From Saprospiraceae bacterium UBA6168 (GTDB lineage: Bacteria > Bacteroidota > Bacteroidia > Chitinophagales > Saprospiraceae), in NCBI GenBank assembly GCA_002435785.1, contig DIUC01000033.1:109303-173302 (forward strand): a stretch of DNA of 64,000 nucleotides, written 5' to 3'. Numbering within the stretch: position 1 is the stretch's first letter; the number at the start of each line of letters is the position of its first letter. A program made the translations under genes and the position numbers. This document shows positions 16,059 through 25,040 of this stretch, piece by piece. Under the pieces are notes generated by a model. It was not told the origin of the DNA. It was given only the letters and a program-made list of their open reading frames with translations, and made no database searches.

Positions 16059-18209
16059 TCACACCAACTCCATCTCAATCTGCCGTTTCGCCAAGTTCGT
16101 TTGCAGTATCAGCACTTTAACATGGTCGCCCATCTTGAACACCCGGCCAGACCGTATCCCCTTGGCCCGCAGGCGGCCATCGGCCACATCGAAGGGTTCG
16201 TTGAGGGTATCGAAACCGACCATCCCCTCGCATTTGCTTTCCAGCAACTCCACGAAAATGCCCCGCTCGATGATGCCAGAAACCAATCCGTCGAAAACCT
16301 CGCCGACGTGCTTCTGCATGAACTCTACTTGCTTGTACTTGATACTTTCCCGCTCGGCTTCCATCGCCTTGCGCTCTTGCAGCGAGATATGCTTGCACTG
16401 TTCCTGTAGCCTTGACTTATCGGCACGGAACGTGCTTTCGCCCAAGTTTTCAAACAAAATCCGGTGCGCCAGCACGTCCGAATAGCGGCGGATGGGCGAG
16501 GTGAAATGCGAGTAAAAATCGAACGCCAAGCCGTAGTGGCCAATGTTTTCGGTGGAATATTCGGCTTTGGCCATCGTGCGGATGGCAAGCGGCATCAGCA
16601 GTTTGAACGCCTCGTTTTCGTCGGTAGCCTCAGCCAGTCGGTTGAACGAAGCGGCGATTTCCTGTGGGGTGTTGATGCGCATTTGGAAGCCAAGTTCCTT
16701 CGCAAACAGCGACAGTTCCTTCACTTTTTCGTCGTTCGGGTAGTCGTGGATACGGTAAACAAAGGGGATTTCCGCTTGGTTTTCCATTTTCTTGTTGATG
16801 AAAATGGCGACCTCCTTGTTGGCCAGCAGCATGAAATCCTCGATGAGCATGTGAGCATCCTTGCGCTCCTTCACGAACACCTCCGTGGGTACACCGTTGG
16901 CATCTAACCGGAAGCGTACCTCCTCAGTGTCGAAGTCAATCGCCCCGTTTTTGAAGCGGTCTTTGCGAAGTTTGTGGGCGATACGGTTCAGGATTTTGAG
17001 TTCCTCCGCAAAATCGCCTTCCACCGTTTCCAGACCAGTTTGTGCCTGTTCGTAGCTGAACCGACGGTCAGAATGTATGATGGTTTTGCCGAACCAGCGG
17101 TTTACCAACTGGTCTTTTTCATTGAACTCAAACACAGCGGAAAACGTCAATTTATCCTCGTTTGGCCGCAGCGAGCAAAGGTTGTTGGAGAGGCGCTCCG
17201 GCAGCATCGGCAGTACCCGGTCCACGAGATAGACGGAGGTGGAGCGCTTGTACGCCTCCTTGTCGAGTTCGGTGCCTGTCTTCAGGTAATGGGTCACGTC
17301 GGCGATGTGTACGCCGACTTCGATGTTGCCGTTTTCGAGCACTCGGTAGCTGAGTGCATCGTCGAAATCCTTGGCATCTTCGGGGTCAATCGTAAAGGTG
17401 GTCACGTCCCGGAAGTCCCGTCGTAGCTGGATTTCTGATGCTGGGATAAGGTCCGATATGGCCTCTGATTCCGTCACCACTTCCTCCGGAAAATCAAGCT
17501 GGAAGCCCTTGCCGATGAGGATGACTTTCATCTCCAAATCGCTGCCTTCGGCACCGAGCAAGGTGGTCACCACGCCCCTCGGATGCTGTGATGGCGTCTT
17601 GTGCCACTGCGTGATTTTCACGATGACCCGGTCGCCGTGCTCTGCTTCTTTCGTGTCGGCAAGGTCAACATAGATGTCCATCGCCACCTGTGGGTTCGAT
17701 GGCACGACGACGGCCTGTTTGCCTCGGAGGTGAATGGTGCCGACGAACACATCGCTGGCACGTTCGATGATTTTCATTACCTCGCCCTCTGGCTTTCGGC
17801 GGCCACGAGGCGTCCAAACGGAAAGTTCCACGAGGTCGCCGTGGAGCGCCGAACCGAGGCCCTTTGCCGAGACGTAAACGTCCTGTTCGTGGCCCTCGCA
17901 CTCAATATAGGCAGCGCCCGTGCGGGTCATGTCCACATAGCCGGTCAGCGTTTTTTTGGGTAAAAAGCGGGCAGCAGCTTCTTTGAGTTTGAATTTGAAA
18001 TCACCGAGCGGCTTGAGGTGGCCAGCTTCGGTGAGCTTGCCAAGGGCGTGTGCGACGGCATCTTTGCTGTTGCCCAATTGCAGCTTGTTGGCGATTTGTT
18101 TGGGGTTGAACTGTTTTTTTGGGTTTTCCTTGAACAGTCGGAGCACTTCCCGCTGCAACTCGCTGGCGGAGAATTTCCGCTCCTTTTTGATGAATTTTTT
18201 CTTATCCAT
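16059..18209 (-). CDS. rnr: Ribonuclease R
   Basis: A 3'-5' processive exoribonuclease that degrades structured RNA, 716 aa. The order is an N-terminal helix-turn-helix-like region, cold-shock/OB domains, the RNB catalytic domain and a C-terminal S1 domain. The RNB hallmark DPEDAKDFDDAL, with its metal-binding aspartates, is near residues 273-284; HYGLAFDFYSHFTSPIRRYSD follows further on. The S1 domain ends with VLILQTNLAKRQIEMELV. The start MDKKKFIKKERKFS is lysine-rich, as is common in the family. It is divergent from the DRTGG-domain ATPase gene across 313 bp. Confidence 0.96.
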   Translation of the reverse strand: MDKKKFIKKERKFSASELQREVLRLFKENPKKQFNPKQIANKLQLGNSKDAVAHALGKLTEAGHLKPLGDFKFKLKEAAARFLPKKTLTGYVDMTRTGAAYIECEGHEQDVYVSAKGLGSALHGDLVELSVWTPRGRRKPEGEVMKIIERASDVFVGTIHLRGKQAVVVPSNPQVAMDIYVDLADTKEAEHGDRVIVKITQWHKTPSQHPRGVVTTLLGAEGSDLEMKVILIGKGFQLDFPEEVVTESEAISDLIPASEIQLRRDFRDVTTFTIDPEDAKDFDDALSYRVLENGNIEVGVHIADVTHYLKTGTELDKEAYKRSTSVYLVDRVLPMLPERLSNNLCSLRPNEDKLTFSAVFEFNEKDQLVNRWFGKTIIHSDRRFSYEQAQTGLETVEGDFAEELKILNRIAHKLRKDRFKNGAIDFDTEEVRFRLDANGVPTEVFVKERKDAHMLIEDFMLLANKEVAIFINKKMENQAEIPFVYRIHDYPNDEKVKELSLFAKELGFQMRINTPQEIAASFNRLAEATDENEAFKLLMPLAIRTMAKAEYSTENIGHYGLAFDFYSHFTSPIRRYSDVLAHRILFENLGESTFRADKSRLQEQCKHISLQERKAMEAERESIKYKQVEFMQKHVGEVFDGLVSGIIERGIFVELLESKCEGMVGFDTLNEPFDVADGRLRAKGIRSGRVFKMGDHVKVLILQTNLAKRQIEMELV

Positions 18210-18522
18210 TGCTTAAAAATGAAATGAGGTTTTGGTAACCTGATGCGGTGGGAAAAACGGGAGTTCTTGTTTTAAGAAGCTGATTTTCAGCATTTTACGT
18301 TTAAAGCAGAACACGGTTTTCGATGACCAAAATTGGCTATTTTTTCCTTGAACAGTTTACCGTGGTGTAAAATAAATGATATTTTCAAAAGGCAGGCTCG
18401 AAACTTGGCAGGCTTGGTCTTTTTGGTATTCATTCGGCGTTAAAACAAGTTGCGCTGATAAAAGTTCCCTTCCCGGAAAAAAGGAAAGGTTTACATTTGG
18501 GCGTACTCAACAATCGAACACC
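18210..18522. other. Divergent intergenic region, rnr and the DRTGG-domain gene
   Basis: No gene is seen. A TAnnTTTG-type -7 element (TACATTTG, 18492-18499) lies 23 nt before the ATG at 18523, without a clear TTG at the matching -33 distance. The rest is AT-rich spacer that must also hold the rnr promoter. Confidence 0.5.
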
Positions 18523-19623
18523 ATGCAAAAACGCCTTTACGTAGCCGCCACCAACCAACATGTCGGTAAAACCACCTGCACCCTTGGCCTTGTCGAAGCC
18601 TTCCGGCAATCGGGCATTCGAGTCGGCTATTGCAAGCCCGTCGGCCAAGAGGCCATTGACATTGAGAACCTGCAAGTGGACAAGGATGCCCTGCTCTTTT
18701 CCACCATGATGCACTTCGACCTCGTGGCCAAAATCCACAGCCCCGTGATTTTGGGCAAGGGCGCTACCCAAGCCTTTTTGGATGAACCAGAGAAATACCC
18801 TTACCGACAGGATGTGATAGCAGCTGCCAAGTTCCTCGAAGACCAATACGAAATGGTCGTTTATGAAGGTACGGGACACCCTGGGGTGGGCAGTGTGGTG
18901 GGCCTCAGCAATGCCGATGTGGCTGCATTGATTGGGGCACCTGTCATTTTGATTGTCGAGGGTGGGGTAGGGTACACCATTGATAGGCTGAACATGTGCC
19001 TTTCGTTGTTCCGTGAGCAAAACGTGCCCATAGCCGGGGTCATCATCAACAAGGTTTTGCCCGATAAAATCGAAAAAGTACGCCACTACATTGGGCTAAA
19101 ATTGGCAGCGTGGGACATCCCGTTGCTCGGGGTTTTGCCTTATGAAAAAACGCTCCTTTACCCGCTCCTTTCGACCATTTTTGTTGCCATCAATGCTCGT
19201 GCGCTTTACAATCCGCAGGGCCTGAACGTGTTGGTGGAAAATGTGGTAGCTGCTTCGCTCATGGGTAGCCATAATTTTGACGAAGACCGTGGCGTACTGC
19301 TCGTCGTCAGCAAGAACCGCCTCAATGAATCGCTGCTCGGCATCCAGCGGTTGAGCAAGCAAAAAGGCATGGAAAAATCGCCGCTTTCCGGTATCATCAT
19401 CACGGGCGATGGCAAGCAACTGCACCATATTGATGACTTCCACCACGAGCAGTACGTCATTGACCACCAGATTCCAATCATTTCCACACCGCTCGACACC
19501 TACGGAACGGCGGTGAAAATCAGCCACCTGGAAGTGAAAATCAATGTGCAAACACTCGGAAAAGCACGCAAGGCCATCGAACTGGTGCGGGATAACTTGG
19601 ACTTATCGAAAATAAAATGGTAG
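18523..19623 (+). CDS. BioD-like P-loop ATPase with DRTGG domain (phosphotransacetylase N-terminal type)
   Basis: A 366-aa protein with a deviant Walker A (ATNQHVGKTT, residues 9-18) of the dethiobiotin-synthetase-like class. The segment MVVYEGTGHPGVGSVVGLSNADVAA resembles the BioD/CobQ switch region. The C-terminal part (IIITGDGKQLHHIDDF and onward) fits a DRTGG domain. This arrangement is the N-terminal half of long Pta proteins but here has no acetyltransferase domain, so it is not a phosphotransacetylase. It is probably a nucleotide- or metabolite-sensing ATPase. The start is set at MQKRLYVAAT (18523), since 49 upstream in-frame codons are non-homologous in character. It converges with ytxJ, 14 bp away. 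Confidence 0.82.
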   Translation: MQKRLYVAATNQHVGKTTCTLGLVEAFRQSGIRVGYCKPVGQEAIDIENLQVDKDALLFSTMMHFDLVAKIHSPVILGKGATQAFLDEPEKYPYRQDVIAAAKFLEDQYEMVVYEGTGHPGVGSVVGLSNADVAALIGAPVILIVEGGVGYTIDRLNMCLSLFREQNVPIAGVIINKVLPDKIEKVRHYIGLKLAAWDIPLLGVLPYEKTLLYPLLSTIFVAINARALYNPQGLNVLVENVVAASLMGSHNFDEDRGVLLVVSKNRLNESLLGIQRLSKQKGMEKSPLSGIIITGDGKQLHHIDDFHHEQYVIDHQIPIISTPLDTYGTAVKISHLEVKINVQTLGKARKAIELVRDNLDLSKIKW

Positions 19624-19637
19624 GGTGTGGAGCTATG

Positions 19638-19970
19638 TCAAAGCACCTCCTTAATTTCTTCCACAGAAATATCCAGGTGCGAGGCGTCGAGAATGCACTC
19701 GCCGTTTTTTATCACCAAAATCTGTGGGGACTCATGGAAGACTTCGAACCGGGAGGCGATTTCGTTGGAAATATGGCGGTAGCTAATCAGGTCGAGGTAA
19801 AATGGCTCGATTTGCGAAGTGGAAAAATCCCAACTGCCTTCCAATCGGTGCTGTGCCATAAAGCTAATGCTGCATCGGGTACTGTGCTTGAAAATAAGGC
19901 AGGGAACTTGGTAGGAGCGCTCAACGATGGCGTCAATTTCAGTGGCTGAGGTCAGGGGATTCCAGGTCAT
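19638..19970 (-). CDS. ytxJ: Bacillithiol-system monothiol redox protein YtxJ
   Basis: A 110-aa thioredoxin-fold protein. The single-cysteine motif TRCSIS (Cys33) after LIFKHS, and the cis-Pro region ESPQILVIKNG, fit YtxJ, a monothiol bacilliredoxin that removes bacillithiol from mixed disulfides. This implies the cell uses bacillithiol, which is known for many Bacteroidota; the biosynthesis genes are not in this window. It converges with the DRTGG-domain gene and has a hairpin (19986-20016) just upstream of its start. Confidence 0.85.
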   Translation of the reverse strand: MTWNPLTSATEIDAIVERSYQVPCLIFKHSTRCSISFMAQHRLEGSWDFSTSQIEPFYLDLISYRHISNEIASRFEVFHESPQILVIKNGECILDASHLDISVEEIKEVL

Positions 19971-19985
19971 GCTCGATATTGTTGT

Positions 19986-20016
19986 TTGACGGCTGCCGAA
20001 AACCGGAAGCCGTCAA
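19986..20016 (-). terminator. Hairpin between the small lipoprotein gene and ytxJ
   Basis: Stem TTGACGGCT (19986-19994) pairs perfectly with AGCCGTCAA (20008-20016). It lies 12 nt beyond the small lipoprotein stop and 15 nt upstream of the ytxJ ATG. There is no U-run, so it could equally be a processing or translation-control hairpin. Confidence 0.4.
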
Positions 20017-20027
20017 CTAACAAATAT

Positions 20028-20168
20028 TTATTTCACTAGTTGAACAACTGTGGTAATTGCCTTGAAATTATTTGGACATCCGTAACCTTTGTTGCAGGAA
20101 GCAAAGGAGGAGGCCAATAGGGCGAAGGCAGCAAGGATTGCGAACTGCTTCAAGGTGCTCTTTTTCAT
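20028..20168 (-). CDS. 46-aa small lipoprotein
   Basis: A complete short frame, ATG at 20168 and TAA at 20028. It reads as a textbook Bacteroidota lipoprotein precursor: MKKSTLKQ, a hydrophobic stretch FAILAAFALLASS, then the lipobox FASC with Cys25 as the lipidated residue. The mature peptide is only 22 residues and contains a KGYGCP motif with a second cysteine. It is upstream of ytxJ on the same strand, so both may be thiol-related, although that is inference. The signal peptide and the fixed lipobox position argue against chance. No function can be assigned. Confidence 0.7.
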   Translation of the reverse strand: MKKSTLKQFAILAAFALLASSFASCNKGYGCPNNFKAITTVVQLVK

Positions 20169-20394
20169 TGAAAAACGATTTAGGATATGTTATGAAATTG
20201 GATTTCCGAAAACTTTCCTGCTTAACGTGGAGTAGGGGACAGTTATTTCGGTTGGCCCAGTTAATTTTGCTGCAAAAATAACGGATTTTCAGGTGGAAGG
20301 TTCGATAGTTGCGGAAACAGTGGTTAATTAATCAAAAAAACACGTTCCGCAAATCAACCAAGTTGCCTATTGGTCAAACCTCTCAAATTTTTTC

Positions 20395-21756
20395 ATGCGA
20401 ATTCACCTGATAGCGATGGGCGGGGCAGTCATGCACAATCTTGCGCTCGCCTTGCAAAAAATCGGCCATTTTGTTACCGGCTCAGACGACGAAATCTACA
20501 ATCCCGCAAAAGATAGGTTGGAAAAGGCTGGGTTGTTGCCCGAAAAATTTGGTTGGTTTCCCGAGAAAATCACCACTGACCTCGATTTTGTTATTCTCGG
20601 AATGCACGCCAAGGCCGACAATCCAGAACTGTTGCGAGCACAAGAAATGGGGGTGCAGGTCATGTCCTTTCCAGAATTTATTTACAAACAAGCGAAGGAC
20701 AAAAAGCGCATCGTCGTGGCAGGCAGTCATGGCAAAACGACCACAACGAGCATGATTATGCACGTGCTGCGCAACAGGGGGCTTGACTTTGACTATTTGG
20801 TGGGAGCACAGTTGGAGGGCTTTGACACCATGGTTCGGCTCAGTGATGCGCCCATTATGGTCATTGAGGGCGATGAGTACTTGTCCTCCGCTATTGACCG
20901 CAGGCCGAAGTTCTTGCACTATCGCCCGCACATCGCCGTCATCACTGGGGTGGCTTGGGACCATATCAACGTTTTCCCGACTTACGGGGAATATTGCCGC
21001 CAATTTGAACTGCTCACGCAAAACATGGAAGTAGGCGGAAACCTCTTCTATTATGGCCCAGACAAGGACCTTTCTGAAATTGTAAGTCGTTCAACCTCAG
21101 AGATTTATGCAGCACCCTATTCCACCTTGCCTCACAGGGTGATTGAGGGCGAAACCATCGTCAGAACCTCGAAAACAGATAATGTCAAACTAAAAATCTT
21201 CGGCGACCACAACCTCGCCAACCTCGCAGCCGCAAAATTGGTGTGCGAAGTGCTTGGCATCAGGGACAGGGCTTTCTGGAAGGCCATCCAAACTTTCACA
21301 GGAGCAGCCAAGCGTTTGGAGCAGTTGGTGTCGGGGGAAAAATTCTCGGCTTGGCTCGACTTTGCCCATGCCCCCTCCAAGGCCAGGGCGACCGTGGAGG
21401 CCGTGCGGAATTTGCACCCAGATCGCCACCTCATCGCCTGTCTTGAACTGCACACTTTCAGCAGTTTGGACAAGGGTTTCTTGCCACTTTACAAAGGCAC
21501 ACTTGACCCAGCCGACGTGGCCGCCGTTTTTTACAGCCCGCATACTTTGGAGATGAAGAAAATGCCGCCTATTGCGCAAGCGGAAATACAGGCTGCCTTC
21601 GGCAAACTTGGCTTGCAGGTTTTCACTGAGCGGGCCGATTTGGAGGCATTTTTAAAAAAGCAGGACTTGGGGCATACCAACTTGCTGCTAATGAGTTCGG
21701 GCAATTTCGGTGGGATGGATATTCCTACCTTTGTGCGTAATTTGGTGGCCTACTGA
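20395..21756 (+). CDS. mpl: UDP-N-acetylmuramate:L-Ala-gamma-D-Glu-meso-DAP ligase (Mpl-type)
   Basis: A Mur-ligase-family enzyme, 453 aa, that attaches recycled tripeptide to UDP-MurNAc in peptidoglycan recycling. The N-terminus (MRIHLIAMGGAVMHNLALAL) with TGSDDEIYNPAKDRLEKAG is the Mpl/MurC Rossmann-like domain. The ATP loop GSHGKTTTTSMI is near residues 109-120. VIEGDEYLSSAIDRRPKF and the VAWDHINVFPTYGEY block are diagnostic of Mpl rather than MurC. The last domain carries the DFAHAPSKARATVEA motif. It stands alone on the plus strand, but its DAP-containing substrate fits the dapB present in this window. Confidence 0.9.
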   Translation: MRIHLIAMGGAVMHNLALALQKIGHFVTGSDDEIYNPAKDRLEKAGLLPEKFGWFPEKITTDLDFVILGMHAKADNPELLRAQEMGVQVMSFPEFIYKQAKDKKRIVVAGSHGKTTTTSMIMHVLRNRGLDFDYLVGAQLEGFDTMVRLSDAPIMVIEGDEYLSSAIDRRPKFLHYRPHIAVITGVAWDHINVFPTYGEYCRQFELLTQNMEVGGNLFYYGPDKDLSEIVSRSTSEIYAAPYSTLPHRVIEGETIVRTSKTDNVKLKIFGDHNLANLAAAKLVCEVLGIRDRAFWKAIQTFTGAAKRLEQLVSGEKFSAWLDFAHAPSKARATVEAVRNLHPDRHLIACLELHTFSSLDKGFLPLYKGTLDPADVAAVFYSPHTLEMKKMPPIAQAEIQAAFGKLGLQVFTERADLEAFLKKQDLGHTNLLLMSSGNFGGMDIPTFVRNLVAY

Positions 21757-21902
21757 AAAATTACCCTGATGGCCGGTTTGGTCAAGAAAAATATCCTCGC
21801 CGAAAATACTTTGGTGCATCAGGGGGATGTAGTGATAGAGCTGGCATGATATTTTTTATTCATTTTAATCATTCATAAACTCAAATCAAAAATCTTCAAT
21901 CA

Positions 21903-22340
21903 ATGAAAAAACTGAGTCTCTATTTTTTGGCAGCAATCGTGGTTGCCAATCTGGCTGCCTGCGCAAGCGATGGTGATTGTTCGCTTCAGGGCAATTGGAA
22001 GGTCAAGGATGCCGAAGTGACCTCCGACAAATTGGACGAAACAGTATTGGGCATGGCAAAAGATATTATGCTGAAAACTACTTACAGCTTCACTGCTGAC
22101 AGCATTGTTATCAAATCGGGCGGGCCAAGCGGAGAGTTCCGTGGCTCCTATGCATTGGATGCCGTTGGCCAAACGCTTTCCTGGAACACAGTGGGTGTCT
22201 CCAACAGTTCACAATACAGTGACAACATGAAAATACTGAGCTGTAATAGCAATGAACTTAAACTGTCGAAGCGCAATCCCGTGGACACAACCCAAGCTGC
22301 TTTGACGACTTCTACGATGGTCTTGGTGCGGGAAAATTGA
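21903..22340 (+). CDS. Lipocalin-like lipoprotein
   Basis: A 145-aa lipoprotein precursor with the lipobox near residue 20 (VANLAACAS, Cys20). The mature part GNWKVKDAEVTSDKLDE ... TYSFTADSIVIKSG ... GSYALDAVGQTLSW is the beta-rich pattern of Bacteroidota lipocalin-like (DUF4923/DUF5004-type) domains: a W near the start, then strands ending with a TMVLVREN edge strand. The ligand is unknown. It is monocistronic, followed by a strong terminator. Confidence 0.75.
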   Translation: MKKLSLYFLAAIVVANLAACASDGDCSLQGNWKVKDAEVTSDKLDETVLGMAKDIMLKTTYSFTADSIVIKSGGPSGEFRGSYALDAVGQTLSWNTVGVSNSSQYSDNMKILSCNSNELKLSKRNPVDTTQAALTTSTMVLVREN

Positions 22341-22360
22341 TTTTCTTTCACAAGTGGAAA

Positions 22361-22394
22361 AAGACTGCCAAGATTTTCTGGCAGTCTTTTTTTT
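22361..22394 (+). terminator. Terminator after the lipocalin-like gene
   Basis: A 10-bp perfect stem AAGACTGCCA / TGGCAGTCTT (22361-22370 and 22379-22388), with an 8-nt loop and a run of eight or more T. Confidence 0.92.
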
Positions 22395-22552
22395 GCCCAA
22401 AAAGCATGCAAGGCTTTGTTAAAGCTATTTTTACAAATAAGGTAATTTGGATATTTTTTTGTTTTCCTTCGATTAGGATTTTTTCAATGTCTATCGGTTC
22501 GATATTTTAGCATAGTTATTGCAGACCGCAAGGAATTAAAACTGCACGAGCT

Positions 22553-24625
22553 ATGTCGAACCTCTTCCGAATCTTGCTGTTCGTGCCCCCCATGTTTCTT
22601 TTTGCTTTTTCTGGTTTTTCACAATTAAGCGGAACAATCGAACAAAATCCCAGTAACGGTACCTACACCGTTTCTGTCATACCTTCCGTAACGTGGGCGC
22701 CGCCCATGAGCATCACCAGTGGTGCCGGTATCACGGTGAGGGCAGCGGCAGGTAAACTGCAACTTTCCAATTTCCAAGCGATTACTGGCCAATGGTCCAT
22801 CACGGGAGTCTTTGCAACGCCGAGCGAGGCAACAGGGTTTGACTATTTCACCTTTGGATTGTTGCAGCCCATCTCCAACACCACTTATACCAATGGTGTA
22901 AAAAAGCCTTTGTTTTCGTTCAACAATAGCCTCGGTTGTGCAACGGTGGAAATCATTGACAACCAGACGGATCCCGTGAACGTCCCCAACAATTCCATCA
23001 ATGTTGGCATTGACAATTATTTCAGCATCGTGGGTGCGGGAAATGGGGTGAACGCATATTCTGGAAATACGGCAGCGAATTTTGTTGGTTGTGCGCCACT
23101 TGCTTTTTCGGCAACGCCCGGCACCAATTCCTTGCCATGCCACGGTGATGAAACTACCATTACTGTGACGGTTTCTGGCGGAAAAGAGCCTTATACCGTC
23201 AACTGGCTCAACCAAACGGCAAACACCACTGGCACTGGCCAAATACCCATCTTTGAGGGCAGCAATACATTCTCAGGCATGAAGGCTGGGAATTATCTAT
23301 TTACGGTAGTTGACCAATTTGACAGTACCAGTGTCACCAACTTGGTCGTGACCCAACCAGCGGTCGCCCTCCGAATCGAAATGCTTGGCTTGGACGTGCC
23401 ATGCGAAGGCAACATGGACGGCGAGGTTCAGGTTTCCAAAGTGGTTGGTGGGACAGTGGCTGGTAGCTACCACTACGATTGGGAAGGCTTTCCTGCGGAA
23501 ACAGATTCCATACTTACCGATATCACCAATGGCATGTACTATGTCACCGTAACGGATGACAATGGGTGTACTGCCACCGGTTCCACAGCTGTAAATGCTG
23601 CTGGATACTTGATTTTCTCGCAAACCATTGTCAAAAACGTCAAATGCAATGGTGCGGCAAATGGCTTGATTGACTTATATCCAATCAGCCCCTCAGGAGG
23701 GCAGGTTTTCGATTTCAACTGGTCAACCAATGCCAATGCTGGCAACTCTTCCGCTGCTTGGAACCTGTCTTATGGGACCTACACCGTCACCGTGACAGAT
23801 GTGGAGTTTGGCTGCAGCGCTACTGCCACCTACACCATTGCGGAGCCGCCTGCGATAGAGATAGATTACAGCTTGTTTGAGCCAAAATGCCACGGGGAGC
23901 AAGGCATCCTCGAAATCATGGGCGTATCCAACAACCAAGGAAGTTGGATCGCCGAAATAATTGGAGGCGAAAGTGAGGCAGATGGCTCTAAATTCCTGCT
24001 AACCCCCGGCAATCCCATGCGCTTGGTTGTAAAGGATGCCAAAGGCTGTACCACCTCAGAAGACTTTATCGTGGCTGCCAAACAGGAGTTACGACTTGAT
24101 ATTGGCGATAGCTTTGACATAAAATACGGGCAGGAGATTGAGTTTGAAACCACCTATTTCCCCTTTGATAACGTATTTTTTGAATGGAGCCCAGCAGATG
24201 GCCTGAGCTGCACGGATTGCCCTGACCCATCGGCCACGCCTACCGAGACAACGACCTACCGGCTACAAATGACAGACACAGCGGGCTGTACCATTGAGGA
24301 TTTTGTCACTGTGGCTGTTCACAAATCGAGGGATATTTTCATACCCAATGCTTTTAGTCCAAATCAGGACGGCATAAACGACGTATTTTATCCTTATGGT
24401 GGATTTGAGATAGTCGCCATTCATTCTATGCAGGTCTTTGACCGATGGGGCGGCAAGGTGTTTGAAAAATTTGAGAAGTTCAATCCAAATGACCCCAGCG
24501 CTGGCTGGGATGGAATTGCAAGAAACAAGCCCGCTGATGGGGGTACCTACCTGTACACTATGAACGTTGAATTTATTGATGGTGAAATCATTTTGTTCGC
24601 TGGCGAAGTGAACCTGATGAAGTGA
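22553..24625 (+). CDS. T9SS-secreted SprB-repeat adhesin-like protein, 690 aa
   Basis: A predicted cell-surface protein. The signal peptide covers residues 1-23 (ending FSGFSQ). Residues about 24-185 form the same module found three times in the 2176-aa protein downstream: TYTVSVIPSVTWAPP at the start, then a DYFTFGL strand, and an end near NYFSIVGAGNGVNAYSGN. SprB-like repeats follow (LPCHGDETTITVTVSGG, VPCEGNMDGEVQVSKVVGG, KCNGAANGLIDLYP, CHGEQGILEIMG), about 190-480. The C-terminal 90 residues are the type B T9SS sorting domain: IPNAFSPNQDGINDVF, MQVFDRWGGKVFE, WDGIARNKPADGGTYLY. Probable role: adhesion or gliding at the outer surface. Confidence 0.88.
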   Translation: MSNLFRILLFVPPMFLFAFSGFSQLSGTIEQNPSNGTYTVSVIPSVTWAPPMSITSGAGITVRAAAGKLQLSNFQAITGQWSITGVFATPSEATGFDYFTFGLLQPISNTTYTNGVKKPLFSFNNSLGCATVEIIDNQTDPVNVPNNSINVGIDNYFSIVGAGNGVNAYSGNTAANFVGCAPLAFSATPGTNSLPCHGDETTITVTVSGGKEPYTVNWLNQTANTTGTGQIPIFEGSNTFSGMKAGNYLFTVVDQFDSTSVTNLVVTQPAVALRIEMLGLDVPCEGNMDGEVQVSKVVGGTVAGSYHYDWEGFPAETDSILTDITNGMYYVTVTDDNGCTATGSTAVNAAGYLIFSQTIVKNVKCNGAANGLIDLYPISPSGGQVFDFNWSTNANAGNSSAAWNLSYGTYTVTVTDVEFGCSATATYTIAEPPAIEIDYSLFEPKCHGEQGILEIMGVSNNQGSWIAEIIGGESEADGSKFLLTPGNPMRLVVKDAKGCTTSEDFIVAAKQELRLDIGDSFDIKYGQEIEFETTYFPFDNVFFEWSPADGLSCTDCPDPSATPTETTTYRLQMTDTAGCTIEDFVTVAVHKSRDIFIPNAFSPNQDGINDVFYPYGGFEIVAIHSMQVFDRWGGKVFEKFEKFNPNDPSAGWDGIARNKPADGGTYLYTMNVEFIDGEIILFAGEVNLMK

Positions 24626-25040
24626 TTTCGATTGCCTAAAAGGACAAATCCAGAATTTTTGGTCATCCTGATTGGAAGAAAAACCTTCAAACTACATTTT
24701 GAAGAGGATACCTCTATTGGTGGCCAATTTGGCGTTTTGGCCGAATCTTATCCAAACCCTTTTGATGAATTGTTAGATAAGTTGAATGCTGCTACCAATG
24801 AAAGATTCAACGTAGAGGGCATTCCAAGCAATTGATTTCAATGGCGACAAAGTTTGGCCTTGTTTTTGAAAAACTACTAACAGTCAACGTTTTATAAAAA
24901 ATTCCCCCGGTTTATTCTCCCCCCTGTAACTGGTCGTGGTTTCGCTGAATGATGGCGTTTTGCCCGGTATTTATAGCCTCGTATTTCTCCCTGTCATTTT
25001 CAGTGCAAACTGTTTTTCGTGAAGCTAATCACTCATTATC

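Noticed and set aside
21769..21849. 26-codon frame (MAGLVKKNILAEN...) after mpl
   Set aside because: Too short, with no signal peptide or recognisable motif; possibly a remnant.
24632..24835. 67-codon frame after the 690-aa adhesin gene, with a YPNPF word
   Set aside because: It needs a TTG start, has no signal peptide, and the YPNPF resemblance to a type A T9SS tail is not at the C-terminus; possibly a decayed fragment.
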